From: Mesobacillus jeotgali
GTDB lineage: Bacteria; Bacillota; Bacilli; Bacillales; Cytobacillaceae
DNA: 64,000 nucleotides
Reading direction: 5' to 3'
NCBI RefSeq assembly: GCF_002874535.1
Contig: NZ_CP025025.1
Location: forward strand, 4,149,353-4,213,352
The notes under the pieces are model-generated. The model had not been told where the DNA came from. It was given only the letters and a program-made list of their open reading frames with translations, and ran no database searches. Shown in pieces: positions 27,408 to 36,267 of this stretch. Numbering within the stretch: the first letter of the stretch is position 1; every line of letters begins with the position of its first letter. A program made the position numbers and the translations under genes.

Positions 27408-29012
27408 ATGGACAGCAAATGGTGGCATAAAAGTGTGGTTTACCAGGTATACCCTCGCAGCTTCAAGGATTCAAATGGGGATGGGATTGGCGATTTGCAG
27501 GGGATTCTCTCGAAGCTGGATTATATTAAGGAACTTGGAGCCGACATGATCTGGCTATGTCCAGTCTATGCATCGCCAAATGATGACAATGGCTATGATA
27601 TCTCAAATTATTATCAGATTCATCCCGAGTTTGGCTCGATGGAAGATATGGACCTGCTCATAGCTGAAGCAGCTAAACGTGAAATCGGCATCATGATGGA
27701 TATCGTCGCAAACCATACGTCCGATGAGCATCCATGGTTTCTTGAATCAAAGAGCAGCAAGGATAATCCTTACAGGGATTATTATGTCTGGAGGGATAGC
27801 GTGGACGACGGGCCGCCGAGCGAGCTTCAGTCAATTTTTAGCGGCGGCGCATGGGAATTTGACACAGAAACTGGTCAGTATTATTTGCATATGTTCAGCA
27901 AAAAGCAGCCTGACCTTAACTGGCACCACCCTCCTGTCCGCGAGGCGATTTATGATGTGATGCGCTTCTGGATCAATAAGGGAATCAAAGGCTTCCGTTT
28001 TGACGTCATCGATTTGATCGCGAAAGAACTGGATCAGAGTATCATCGCCAACGGTCCCCTCCTCCATACCTATTTACAGGAGATGCACCGTGAAGTGCTT
28101 GAGGGTGCTGACATCGTCACTGTCGGTGAAACTGGCGGTGCTGACTTGGAACAAGCTATTCTTTTTACGAGTCCTGAACGGAAGGAACTTGATATGGTGT
28201 TCTCATTCGAACATATCGCGCTGGATGAACAGGCAGGAAGACAAAAATGGGACTTGAAGACGCTTGATTTGGACGATTTGAAGAGGGTGTTGTCGAACTG
28301 GCAGACTGGGCTTGCGGATAAAGGCTGGAATAGTTTATTCTGGAGCAACCACGACCAGCCGAGGATCGTCTCGCGCTGGGGAAATGATCAGGAATATCGA
28401 TACGAAAGCGCGACCATGCTCGCTTCCCTGCTCCATTTGATGAGAGGAACGCCATATATTTACCAGGGCGAGGAAATCGGGATGACGAATGTACAGTTCT
28501 CTGAGCTGAATTCTTATCGCGATATCGAGACCTTGAATATGTATAGAGAGCGGATCGAACAAGGCTTTGTGCATGAAGACATAATGGAATCGATTTATGT
28601 AAAAGGCCGGGATAACGCGAGAACGCCTATGCAGTGGAATGCTGAAGACAGTGCCGGTTTTACAGAAGGAACTCCGTGGATTGGGATTAATTCTAATTAT
28701 TCGGCCATCAACGTTGAGAATGACATAAATGGTGATAAGTCGATCTACCAATTTTACAAAAAACTGATCAAGCTGCGTAAAAGCAATGAGCTGATTGTTT
28801 ATGGAGACTACCAACTTCTAGATAGCGAACCGGAAGTCTTTGCTTACACTCGAACCTATCAAAATGAAGAATGGCGTGTACTGTGCAATTTTACCGGCAG
28901 AGAAGTTAAGAGTTCGTTATTATGTGACGGCGAAATCGTTGTCCATAACTATGACTCCCCTCCTGAAAAATTGCGTCCGTATGAGGCCATTGTCTACAAA
29001 TTGAAAAATTAA
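27408..29012 (+). CDS. GH13 alpha-glucosidase (oligo-1,6-glucosidase type)
   Basis: Cytosolic alpha-glucosidase of 534 residues. TTGGAGG lies nine bases before the ATG at 27408. Conserved GH13 regions: DIVANHTSDEHPW, GFRFDVIDLI (nucleophile Asp), VTVGETGGAD (acid/base Glu) and WSNHDQPR (stabiliser Asp). The family 13_31 motif after the Glu usually reads GEMPG; GETGG here is unusual. An alpha-specific enzyme beside beta-glucan genes is odd: it may use alpha-linked side products or a second sugar taken by the same importer. Oligo-1,6-glucosidase versus another exo-alpha-glucosidase cannot be separated by reading. Confidence 0.85.
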   Translation: MDSKWWHKSVVYQVYPRSFKDSNGDGIGDLQGILSKLDYIKELGADMIWLCPVYASPNDDNGYDISNYYQIHPEFGSMEDMDLLIAEAAKREIGIMMDIVANHTSDEHPWFLESKSSKDNPYRDYYVWRDSVDDGPPSELQSIFSGGAWEFDTETGQYYLHMFSKKQPDLNWHHPPVREAIYDVMRFWINKGIKGFRFDVIDLIAKELDQSIIANGPLLHTYLQEMHREVLEGADIVTVGETGGADLEQAILFTSPERKELDMVFSFEHIALDEQAGRQKWDLKTLDLDDLKRVLSNWQTGLADKGWNSLFWSNHDQPRIVSRWGNDQEYRYESATMLASLLHLMRGTPYIYQGEEIGMTNVQFSELNSYRDIETLNMYRERIEQGFVHEDIMESIYVKGRDNARTPMQWNAEDSAGFTEGTPWIGINSNYSAINVENDINGDKSIYQFYKKLIKLRKSNELIVYGDYQLLDSEPEVFAYTRTYQNEEWRVLCNFTGREVKSSLLCDGEIVVHNYDSPPEKLRPYEAIVYKLKN

Positions 29013-29019
29013 CTATAGA

Positions 29020-29042
29020 TGAAAACGTTCACAAGGTATAAT
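29020..29042 (+). promoter_or_regulatory. cre site and -10 element before the lacI-type regulator
   Basis: TGAAAACGTTCACA (29020-29033) is a perfect match to TGWAANCGNTNWCA. It is followed by TATAAT at 29037-29042, so CcpA or the regulator itself would block this promoter. Confidence 0.7.
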
Positions 29043-29078
29043 AAATAGAGAGTTACTGAAGAGACAGGAGAGAGTATC

Positions 29079-30053
29079 GTGGCAAGTATTAAAGATATTG
29101 CGAAACAAGCAGGCGTATCCATATCGACTGTTTCCTACGCTCTGAATGGCAGCCCCAAGGTGACGGAAGAGACGGCGGCGAAAATCCTTGCCATTGCGAA
29201 GGAACTGAACTATGTCCCTAACGCTGCAGCCCGTTCATTAAAAAAGAGGGAAACCAAAATCATCGGAGTCTTCCTTACCAATTACGGTGGCGCGTTTTAC
29301 GGACAGCTGCTTCAAGGCATCCAGGATACCCTCAACAGCAAAGGATACGAGATGATTGTCTGTAGCGGCAAGGAGTCCCATCGGTTCATTCCTGAACGGA
29401 TGATTGACGGTGCCATCGTCTTGGATTACTTTTTCTCCAGCGAAGAGTTAATCAGGCACGCGGACGCCGGACATAAAATCGTCGTTATGGATAGAGAGCT
29501 GGCCCATACTAATATAAATCAAGTATTACTGCACAATACCTCGGGCGCGACCCTAGCGATTGACCATTTGATCGAGAAGGGTCATCGTAAGATTTATGCC
29601 GTTACTGGCCCCGAAGGATCATACGACGCCACACAGCGTATCGAAGCAGTGCGCCAGTCGGTTGGTCGATACAGTGACATTGAGTATCACGAACTTCCAG
29701 GTGATTTTAATAAGCCTGCTGGCGAGAAGGCTGCCGAACAAATCGTCAAGGAATTCACTGAACCTGTTGCCGTATTCTGTCTGAACGATGAAATGGCAAT
29801 TGGGATGTATAATTACCTTGCCAAAACGAAGTACGAAGTTGGCAAAGACATCCACATCATCGGATTCGATAACATCGAACTCACTCAATACACTCAGCCA
29901 AGACTGGCGACCATCGACTATTCCGAACGAAAATGGGGTGCAGTCTCAGCAGAACACCTTTTGAAATTGATCACCAACGAACCAGCAGAAAATGAGCGGA
30001 TCTATGTGACGCTGATCCCTGGCGAATCAGTCGGCAATATATCAGAAAGGTAG
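29079..30053 (+). CDS. LacI family transcriptional regulator of the oligosaccharide locus
   Basis: A 324-residue repressor with an N-terminal helix-turn-helix (ASIKDIAKQAGVSISTVSYALNG, hinge helix AARSLK) and a periplasmic-binding-protein-like ligand domain (IIGVFLTNYGGAFYGQLLQGI to the C terminus). GTG start after ACAGGAGAG. It lies at the 3' end of the locus. The four-fold repeated palindrome GAAACGTTTC around the divergent promoters at 21.1-21.45 kb is its most likely operator; the inducer would be an oligosaccharide of the pathway. Confidence 0.9.
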   Translation: MASIKDIAKQAGVSISTVSYALNGSPKVTEETAAKILAIAKELNYVPNAAARSLKKRETKIIGVFLTNYGGAFYGQLLQGIQDTLNSKGYEMIVCSGKESHRFIPERMIDGAIVLDYFFSSEELIRHADAGHKIVVMDRELAHTNINQVLLHNTSGATLAIDHLIEKGHRKIYAVTGPEGSYDATQRIEAVRQSVGRYSDIEYHELPGDFNKPAGEKAAEQIVKEFTEPVAVFCLNDEMAIGMYNYLAKTKYEVGKDIHIIGFDNIELTQYTQPRLATIDYSERKWGAVSAEHLLKLITNEPAENERIYVTLIPGESVGNISER

Positions 30054-30198
30054 AGGCGTACTTTATCACCCCCTATTCTTCAGCTTGTTTGATTCAAACC
30101 TAAGGTGCTGACAAATAACTATCAATTTAATCTAACGGGAACTCTTTAAAAAACCTTTAAATAAATGATAATGAAGGACGGTAGCTACCAAACTAAAC

Positions 30199-30239
30199 CA
30201 AAAATGCCCACAACTCTTATTTGGGTGGTGGGCATTTTT
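30199..30239 (+). terminator. Terminator after the LacI-type gene
   Basis: AAAAATGCCCAC and GTGGGCATTTTT form a 12-bp stem around a 16-base loop. Confidence 0.85.
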
Positions 30240-30341
30240 GATTTTTATAATGGTTATAGTATGTTTTGTTGCTGTATGTTATTTCAGAGATCAAAGGTAA
30301 CCTTACAACTACATACATCCTAGTCTAATTCGCTCGATTCG

Positions 30342-30713
30342 TTAAGCATTCTTCCCCCAGGCAAAACACATAAAACGTGCATCTTCCGTAAGCCATTTTT
30401 GTGAATGCACCAATTGGAATAACTCCTTGTGTTCAAAGAACAGCTTTCTCGCATAAGGAAGTTTAACTTCTCGGACTGCTTCATTTAGCATATTAAGGAT
30501 TCTTTTATCTTTGTCACTTAGTAAAATGAAATCTGCAATCTCTTGTTCCTTTGCTATCACTTTAACGAACTCTTTTGCTTCGCTGTTTAACATTGAAAAA
30601 TTTAGAGGTTCTGTGATTCGCGTCCACTCTTTTTTTATCAGGTCTCTTGCATTACCATATTGTCTTTTGCTTATTAAGTTATTAATAATAAAAATAACGC
30701 TTTCTACTTTCAT
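30342..30713 (-). CDS. Hypothetical protein (123 residues)
   Basis: Not recognised. A soluble, mostly helical protein beginning MKVESVIFIINNLISKRQYGN, with charged helices and a C-terminal aromatic stretch ending AWGKNA. No signal peptide, membrane span or known motif. It stands alone between the LacI gene and gtaB, in the same direction as gtaB. The ribosome site is weak. It looks real because the frame is complete, well spaced and of normal composition. Confidence 0.6.
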   Translation of the reverse strand: MKVESVIFIINNLISKRQYGNARDLIKKEWTRITEPLNFSMLNSEAKEFVKVIAKEQEIADFILLSDKDKRILNMLNEAVREVKLPYARKLFFEHKELFQLVHSQKWLTEDARFMCFAWGKNA

Positions 30714-30824
30714 GTCTTATCCCGTCCATTGTATAGATTATATTTACTTACTATGCTATACAGGACAAAAGACCTAGTCAATATAATATTTAGATTATTC
30801 TTAAATTAATCCCGCTACCATCTA

Positions 30825-31700
30825 TTAACGTTCACGGTGTAAAAGCGATTCTAAATAGTTTAATATCTCGTTCCGTAATTTTTCATCCTGCAATGCAAAC
30901 TCAATTGTCGTCTTAATAAACCCAATTTTTTCTCCAATATCATATCGTCTTCCTTCAAATTCATAAGCGAAAACCCTTTGAATGTAATTTAGTTCTTGAA
31001 TTGCATCAGTTAGTTGAATCTCTCCTCCTGCTCCAGGTTTTATATCTTCCAAAAACATAAAGATCTCTGGTGTGAGAATATATCTGCCCATAATTGCAAG
31101 ATTTGATGGTGCAGTTCCAGGTTCAGGCTTCTCTACTAAGCTCTCGACCTGGTAACGTCTTCCTTCCTGCATCGATGGGTCAATGACTCCATATTTGTAT
31201 GTCTCTTCATCAGGAACTGTTTTAACTCCAATTACAGATGAACGGGTTTTTTCATATTGATTAAGCAGTTGCTTTAAGCATGGAGTTTCACTTTTGACGA
31301 TATCATCACCCAACAGCACTGCAAACGGCTCATCACCGATAAAATTTCGCGCGCACCAAATAGCATGACCAAGTCCTCTCGGCTCTTTTTGCCGGATATA
31401 GTGAATGTCCGCGAGATTGGTAGAATATCGCACCTTATCAAGGAGCTCCAGCTTCCCTTTACTCTCTAGATTGCGCTCAAGCTCTGGTGAGTAATCGAAG
31501 TGGTCCTCGATGGCTCGTTTTCCTTTACCTGTCACAATCATAATCTCTTCAATCCCGGATGCTACTGCTTCTTCTACAATATACTGGATCGCTGGCTTAT
31601 CAACGATTGGCATCATTTCCTTAGGCATTGCCTTAGTGGCTGGAAGGAATCTCGTACCCAACCCGGCAGCAGGTATAATTGCTTTCCGCACTTTTTTCAA
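30825..31700 (-). CDS. gtaB: UTP-glucose-1-phosphate uridylyltransferase
   Basis: Makes UDP-glucose from UTP and glucose-1-phosphate for teichoic acid glucosylation and glycolipids. The 291-residue protein has the nucleotide-binding loop [20 protein letters not shown] (10-29), [28 protein letters not shown] and VEKPEPG. Full length for GalU/GtaB/YngB. The GH94 enzyme nearby produces glucose-1-phosphate, though the genes are not in one operon. Confidence 0.95.
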   Translation of the reverse strand: MKKVRKAIIPAAGLGTRFLPATKAMPKEMMPIVDKPAIQYIVEEAVASGIEEIMIVTGKGKRAIEDHFDYSPELERNLESKGKLELLDKVRYSTNLADIHYIRQKEPRGLGHAIWCARNFIGDEPFAVLLGDDIVKSETPCLKQLLNQYEKTRSSVIGVKTVPDEETYKYGVIDPSMQEGRRYQVESLVEKPEPGTAPSNLAIMGRYILTPEIFMFLEDIKPGAGGEIQLTDAIQELNYIQRVFAYEFEGRRYDIGEKIGFIKTTIEFALQDEKLRNEILNYLESLLHRER

Positions 31701-31797
31701 ATGGGCTCCCCCTTTGAAATTAATTTATTCTTAATATACGGCGTATGCTGCCGCAATATGACGGACGGGACTATGGAGCGTTGCGGCTCACATAAAA

Positions 31798-31834
31798 AAA
31801 ACTGGCAGCCCTTTTAATAGGCTGCCAGTTTTAC
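31798..31834 (-). terminator. Terminator of the 51-residue gene
   Basis: Minus-strand AAACTGGCAGCC and GGCTGCCAGTTT form a 12-bp stem with a T run right after the stop. Confidence 0.9.
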
Positions 31835-31986
31835 TCTGAACAGGTTTTTAAATCTATTATTAAATCTTCCATAAGCTTTTGGATTGTGATTTCTTGATTA
31901 TTCTTCCCTTTTTCATAAGTCTTTCTAATGACATCTAAAACAAGTTCCTGATTCATTGCCGTTGTTTTTTTCTCAGATGATCTCAC
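31831..31986 (-). CDS. Small conserved-looking protein (51 residues)
   Basis: Starts at a GTG (MRSSEKKTTAMNQEL) ten bases after a strong AGGAGG and ends at a perfect terminator, so it is very probably expressed. It is charged and helical, ending LIIDLKTCSE. No known motif. A longer frame (to 32043) exists but ignores the ribosome site. Function unknown. Confidence 0.65.
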   Translation of the reverse strand: MRSSEKKTTAMNQELVLDVIRKTYEKGKNNQEITIQKLMEDLIIDLKTCSE

Positions 31987-32178
31987 TTTTTGATCCTCCT
32001 GTTTCTGTCTACAATGACAATATTCTATTAAAAACGATTCCATTTGTAAATGGTTTTCCAGTAAATATAATGTCTGTACTGGAACATTTTGCTACTATTT
32101 GTCAAAATCATGTATATTAAGCTGGTTTACTATGATAGAATATTTCTATATTTTACTAGAATGGAGTGTTGATGAAAG

Positions 32179-33249
32179 TTGAAGAAAAAAGCCGCTTCTC
32201 TTATGACTGCCGCTATTCTGACTTCTGCCTTCTCCGGTATCGCTTCCGCAGACACATATACTGTTAAAAAAGGGGATACATTATCCCATATTGCACATAC
32301 ATATAAAACAACTGTCATTGAATTGAAGAAAAACAATAAATTATCTTCTGATTTAATTTATGTGAACCAGACATTAACAGTTCCAGGTACCGTGATTGTG
32401 ACTAAGCCCGTTGTTGCGCCTGCAAAACCCAATGCCAATACGGACACAACTTCCGCTTTTGTTGTAATTAGCGGCGATACGCTCGGTAAGATTGCCTCCC
32501 AGCATAAAATCACACTTAGTGATCTTATGAAATGGAACAATCTGAGCGGCCACTTGATTTATCCTGGCCAAAGGCTTAAGGTATCCAACGGAACGAGCCA
32601 GTCTGCTCCGGCACCTGCCATAGCCCAGCCAGCTCCGGATCAAGTCGTCAGCACGCCAAGCATCCCTGCTCAGCCAGCTAAGTCTGCACAAGCCGAATAC
32701 ACCATTAAATCCGGTGATACACTGAGCGGAATCAGCAAGCAGTTCGGTGTGTCCGTCCAGGAGCTAAAAAAACTGAATAACCTTAAATCGGACATGATCT
32801 ATGTCGGACAAAAATTACTGGTGATCAAGAAGGCAGATTCAACACCTTCTGCACCAGTCCAGGTACCTGCAAAGCAGCCTGATCCTACTGTTGACTCAGA
32901 AGTACTTGCCATCGCACAGGAACTGATCGGTGTTCCCTATGTTTGGGGCGGAAGCACACCAGAGGGTTTTGATTGCAGCGGATTTATCTACTATGCCTTC
33001 AACAAAGCCGGCATGAAGATGGGCCGCTATTCATCCGAGGGCTATTACAATCGTTCCTACTATGTGAACGATCCACAGCCAGGCGATTTAGTATTCTTTG
33101 AGAACACATATAAACCAGGCATCTCTCATATGGGTATCTATCTCGGAAACAATGAATTCATCCATGCAAGTGATAACGGCGTTGTCATTACCAGCCTGGA
33201 CAATTCATATTATAAGAAACATTTTGATGGATTTAAAAGATTCTACTAA
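32179..33249 (+). CDS. LysM-NlpC/P60 peptidoglycan DL-endopeptidase (LytE/LytF/CwlS type)
   Basis: Secreted autolysin of 356 residues. A signal peptide (about 1-24) is followed by three LysM wall-binding domains (about 26-69, 93-136 and 173-216; each [13 protein letters not shown]-like) joined by Pro/Ala/Ser linkers, and an NlpC/P60 domain (about 240-356). Catalytic Cys266 lies in GFDCSGF and the His in [20 protein letters not shown] start, with GGAG 12 bases upstream. It would cut the D-Glu-meso-Dpm bond during growth or cell separation. Which of LytE, LytF or CwlS it matches cannot be told by eye. Confidence 0.92.
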   Translation: MKKKAASLMTAAILTSAFSGIASADTYTVKKGDTLSHIAHTYKTTVIELKKNNKLSSDLIYVNQTLTVPGTVIVTKPVVAPAKPNANTDTTSAFVVISGDTLGKIASQHKITLSDLMKWNNLSGHLIYPGQRLKVSNGTSQSAPAPAIAQPAPDQVVSTPSIPAQPAKSAQAEYTIKSGDTLSGISKQFGVSVQELKKLNNLKSDMIYVGQKLLVIKKADSTPSAPVQVPAKQPDPTVDSEVLAIAQELIGVPYVWGGSTPEGFDCSGFIYYAFNKAGMKMGRYSSEGYYNRSYYVNDPQPGDLVFFENTYKPGISHMGIYLGNNEFIHASDNGVVITSLDNSYYKKHFDGFKRFY

Positions 33250-33251
33250 AT

Positions 33252-33284
33252 AACAGGCACCTAAATAGGTGCCTGTTTTGTTTT
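33252..33284 (+). terminator. Terminator of the endopeptidase gene
   Basis: AACAGGCACCTA-AA-TAGGTGCCTGTT followed by TTGTTTT. Confidence 0.9.
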
Positions 33285-33444
33285 ACCACAGAGTTATTTT
33301 TATAAACCATGAATATCATTTTATTTTCACAGTCGCACAAGTGTTAAACAACTGTACTATCTTATAGCGTATTATAACCCGTAAAAAGTCCCATGGCCTA
33401 CCTTTCCAAAAGCCAAGGCCACGTTCTCATACTATTTAAAGCAG

Positions 33445-33756
33445 TTAAACAATTCGAGATTCCCGTTTCACTCTTCTTAAAACTGAATCCCACACCTTTC
33501 CTGTTAAACCTAAAATAATCAGCATCCAGATAATCTGGAATATAAATTTCATTGGTCCGTTCTTTAAAAATCCTGCGATCCAATTTCCTGCGTAGTAGAT
33601 TGCTATAGCAGAAAATCCGATAAGAAAAACAAATGCAGCCACCACAATCAGGCGATTTTTAATACTTACCTTTTTTATTTCTTTCTTGTGTTTGGCCAAT
33701 TGAAAGATTACTACAGAAACAAACAAAAATACGGCAAACCCAATCGCTCCATCCAA
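33445..33756 (-). CDS. Small membrane protein (103 residues)
   Basis: Hypothetical integral membrane protein with three or four hydrophobic segments (about 4-20, 35-55, 58-68, 72-88) and a basic tail (RRVKRESRIV). TTG start (MDGAIGF) five bases after GAGG. No recognised family. It lies downstream of the yknX-like gene but behind a strong bidirectional terminator, so it is its own unit. Confidence 0.6.
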   Translation of the reverse strand: MDGAIGFAVFLFVSVVIFQLAKHKKEIKKVSIKNRLIVVAAFVFLIGFSAIAIYYAGNWIAGFLKNGPMKFIFQIIWMLIILGLTGKVWDSVLRRVKRESRIV

Positions 33757-33951
33757 ATGGACCTCAACCTTTCATCCCTACTCATTGAACACTCCCAATG
33801 AGTTTTCTTTTACTTTTAATCTTGTAGAATTAAACTAAGCCTATTTCGCTGAGTCTCGATTCTTAATGTCATTTTGTAGATATACAATATACGTAGAAAA
33901 CCTGAATGCAGTTTCATCATTTAGTAAATATTACCGAAACGATTTTTTCCA

Positions 33952-33990
33952 TTAAAAAAGGGAACGTTCAATTAAACGTTCCTTTTTTTG
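33952..33990. terminator. Bidirectional terminator downstream of the yknX-like gene
   Basis: AAAAAAGGGAACGTT-CAATTA-AACGTTCCTTTTTTT; ends the minus-strand yknW-yknX-like operon. Confidence 0.88.
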
Positions 33991-34029
33991 TGAGAATAAA
34001 CTAAGGAAGCAAAAAGGTCCCCTCTGCGC

Positions 34030-35265
34030 TTACTTAAAAAATCCCACCATAATATGCTTGAATATGGTTCTTTTCCCTTCTTCTTTGAAGGTTTTCTTCT
34101 TAAGTAACTCTATGTTCAGCCTGTTAAAGAATGGACTGTTTACCTGCTGGATTTTATCTGGATTTTTCATGACGATTTCTCCAAATTTTGCTCCTTTCTT
34201 AACTTCAACCTTGTCACCCTCGGTCAAGCCTTTTTTAATCTTACGTTCCTCAACTACACCTTTTTCATTCAATACATAAATGTAACTGTTCTTCTTACCT
34301 TTTTTCACCGACTTTTCTGGAACAGTTGATGCATTTACAACCTGGTTTATGACGACATCGACATCGACATGGGTTCCTTTTACGATCGGATCCTGATTCT
34401 GGTCCTGCTCTAGTTCGATTTCAAAAGGATAGCGGCTTTCATTTTTCACAGATGGATCTGTCTCAGGGTATTCAGCAATTTTTGTCAGTGTTCCGCCGAC
34501 AGTCCCTTTGAATAAGTCAGATTTAATGTAGACTTCCATACCTTCCTCTACATTCTTCAAATCTTGCTCTGTAAAAACCCCTTCGACCTTTGGTATATCA
34601 GAAATAATGGTGATAATCGGATTTTTCAATTCATAATTAATTTTTTTCACTGTGCCTGCAACTTCACTGCTTCTGCCAAGCTCATCACTGCCATCATAAG
34701 CATCAATCAAATCATCATATTTATCGATTTCAGCCTTTACCCTGCTTTTTTCAAGTTGCTTATCGTATATTTCTTTTTCGATTGACACAAGTAATAAATC
34801 TGAGGAGTCGCTTCCCGAGGAGCCGTCTCCGAATACTGGCGCACTGTTATTTGAGGAAGAAATGGAGACAGACTGCAGATAAAGAAGCTGTTGAATCTGT
34901 TCTTCAATCAGAGTTGATTCCCTTACAAGTTGACTTCTTTCCGCTTCCAGTTCTGCCAAATCCTCATCAATGTTATCAGAGGAATATTCAAAAAGAGTGG
35001 TGCTGCTGTCAATTTTATCCCCTTCTTTTACCAGGAAGCTCTTAAACTCTCCGGAAACCTCATTATAGTATATATAATGCTCATCTTTAGGGGTGACGAC
35101 ACCTGATGCCTGCAGTGTCTCTGTCAGACTTTCCTTGCCTACTGTTGCCCACTTGTTAATATAAGAAGATCGCACCGCTTTACTGTCATCCTTTAATGCC
35201 AAATATAAGTTGGCAGATACAAACAGGATGCCTGCCGTTAGCAAGATTGTGGTTTTCTTTTTCAT
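34030..35265 (-). CDS. Membrane-fusion/adaptor protein, YknX-like
   Basis: Secretion-adaptor protein of 411 residues (ATG eight bases after AAAGGAGG; frame opens three codons earlier). One N-terminal membrane anchor (about 5-24), a barrel-sandwich start SLTETLQASGVV, a coiled-coil hairpin (about 100-195, rich in Glu/Lys/Gln) interrupted by a Ser/Gly-rich insert, then beta-barrel domains (ISDIPKVEGVF, IKKGLTEGDKVEVKKG). This fits YknX/HlyD-type partners of MacB-like ABC exporters. In B. subtilis YknX works with YknW, YknY and YknZ. Here only the YknW-like gene precedes it and no ATPase or permease follows. Confidence 0.75.
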   Translation of the reverse strand: MKKKTTILLTAGILFVSANLYLALKDDSKAVRSSYINKWATVGKESLTETLQASGVVTPKDEHYIYYNEVSGEFKSFLVKEGDKIDSSTTLFEYSSDNIDEDLAELEAERSQLVRESTLIEEQIQQLLYLQSVSISSSNNSAPVFGDGSSGSDSSDLLLVSIEKEIYDKQLEKSRVKAEIDKYDDLIDAYDGSDELGRSSEVAGTVKKINYELKNPIITIISDIPKVEGVFTEQDLKNVEEGMEVYIKSDLFKGTVGGTLTKIAEYPETDPSVKNESRYPFEIELEQDQNQDPIVKGTHVDVDVVINQVVNASTVPEKSVKKGKKNSYIYVLNEKGVVEERKIKKGLTEGDKVEVKKGAKFGEIVMKNPDKIQQVNSPFFNRLNIELLKKKTFKEEGKRTIFKHIMVGFFK

Positions 35266-35279
35266 ATGGCGCACCTCCT

Positions 35280-35942
35280 TTAAAGGATCTTTTCAAATTG
35301 GATGAATGAAAACAGTGCTGCAAACAGCCAGATTAAGAGATTAATTGAAATGACGATGATAAGGATGATTTTAGGACTTCTTTCCATCAGCATTTTAAGA
35401 TACTTATATTCAATGAAAACAATCCATATTTTGAAAATGGACATGGTCGCCAGAAGATGGATCATAAACTCATTACCTGTTATGTACTGCGCAATGATGC
35501 CCAGCGAGAAGGGTGATGATATCTCCGTCAATCCAAGCAATACAGCCAGGGGGATCAATAGAACTTTTTCTAAGATTAAAACCGGCATGACGAAAAGCTG
35601 GACTGCCAACATTTTTTTCAGTTCAATGTCCGATAAAGTCCAGAAAAATAAAGCCGGCAGAAAAATCATAACTCCACCAAAGAACAGTCCCAGGATGGTT
35701 TGACCAATCATGAATAGCAATTTTTGCATTTCATACTCTGCTCGCGATACACTAGTCAGTTGTTTGGACAAATACTCTGACCCGATTCCAAAGTACGCAC
35801 TAACTCCAAAAACCATACCACTGAGCAAAATCAGCAATGTAGTCTTTTTCCACACCCCGGGAACATGTTCTGAGTCTCTAAGCTTATATGTATAATAATT
35901 ATAATTTAAAAGGCCGCGAAGTACTTCTACTCGGTTATTCAT
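35280..35942 (-). CDS. Yip1-family membrane protein, YknW-like
   Basis: A 220-residue protein with five hydrophobic spans (about 33-52, 75-95, 105-135, 160-178, 192-212) as in Yip1-domain proteins. Located 14 bases upstream of the YknX-like gene, the same order as yknW-yknX in B. subtilis, where YknW helps assemble the exporter that protects against the SdpC killing toxin. Assignment rests on topology and neighbour. Confidence 0.65.
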   Translation of the reverse strand: MNNRVEVLRGLLNYNYYTYKLRDSEHVPGVWKKTTLLILLSGMVFGVSAYFGIGSEYLSKQLTSVSRAEYEMQKLLFMIGQTILGLFFGGVMIFLPALFFWTLSDIELKKMLAVQLFVMPVLILEKVLLIPLAVLLGLTEISSPFSLGIIAQYITGNEFMIHLLATMSIFKIWIVFIEYKYLKMLMERSPKIILIIVISINLLIWLFAALFSFIQFEKIL

Positions 35943-36267
35943 CTTTTGTCCCCCAGGTTCTGTTCTAATCTATCTTTATTTTATCTAAAAAAAACCTAAT
36001 ATTAAAATAATATTTTAACTTAAATCGCATTTGTCACTAATTGGTATCCATTGATTGTTCTATTCTACAAGTTTCGCGGAAATACCTTCCCTAATTTTAA
36101 AAACACATATCCCCTCCTCTAATACCTCTTTTTTGGGTATAATAGAAGAATATGTTTTTTCGTCTAATTGAATATAATTTTAACAAGTTCATGTTTGTTT
36201 TGCTTGTCGAATTATGTCTTAAAAGTGCTTTTATGCGCTATTGATGTAGGTGAACGGAGGAATCGCT
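35943..36267. other. Intergenic region before ywqB
   Basis: AT-rich. A TATAAT hexamer at 36138-36143 with no clear -35 may be the ywqB promoter. No repeat or hairpin of note. Confidence 0.4.
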
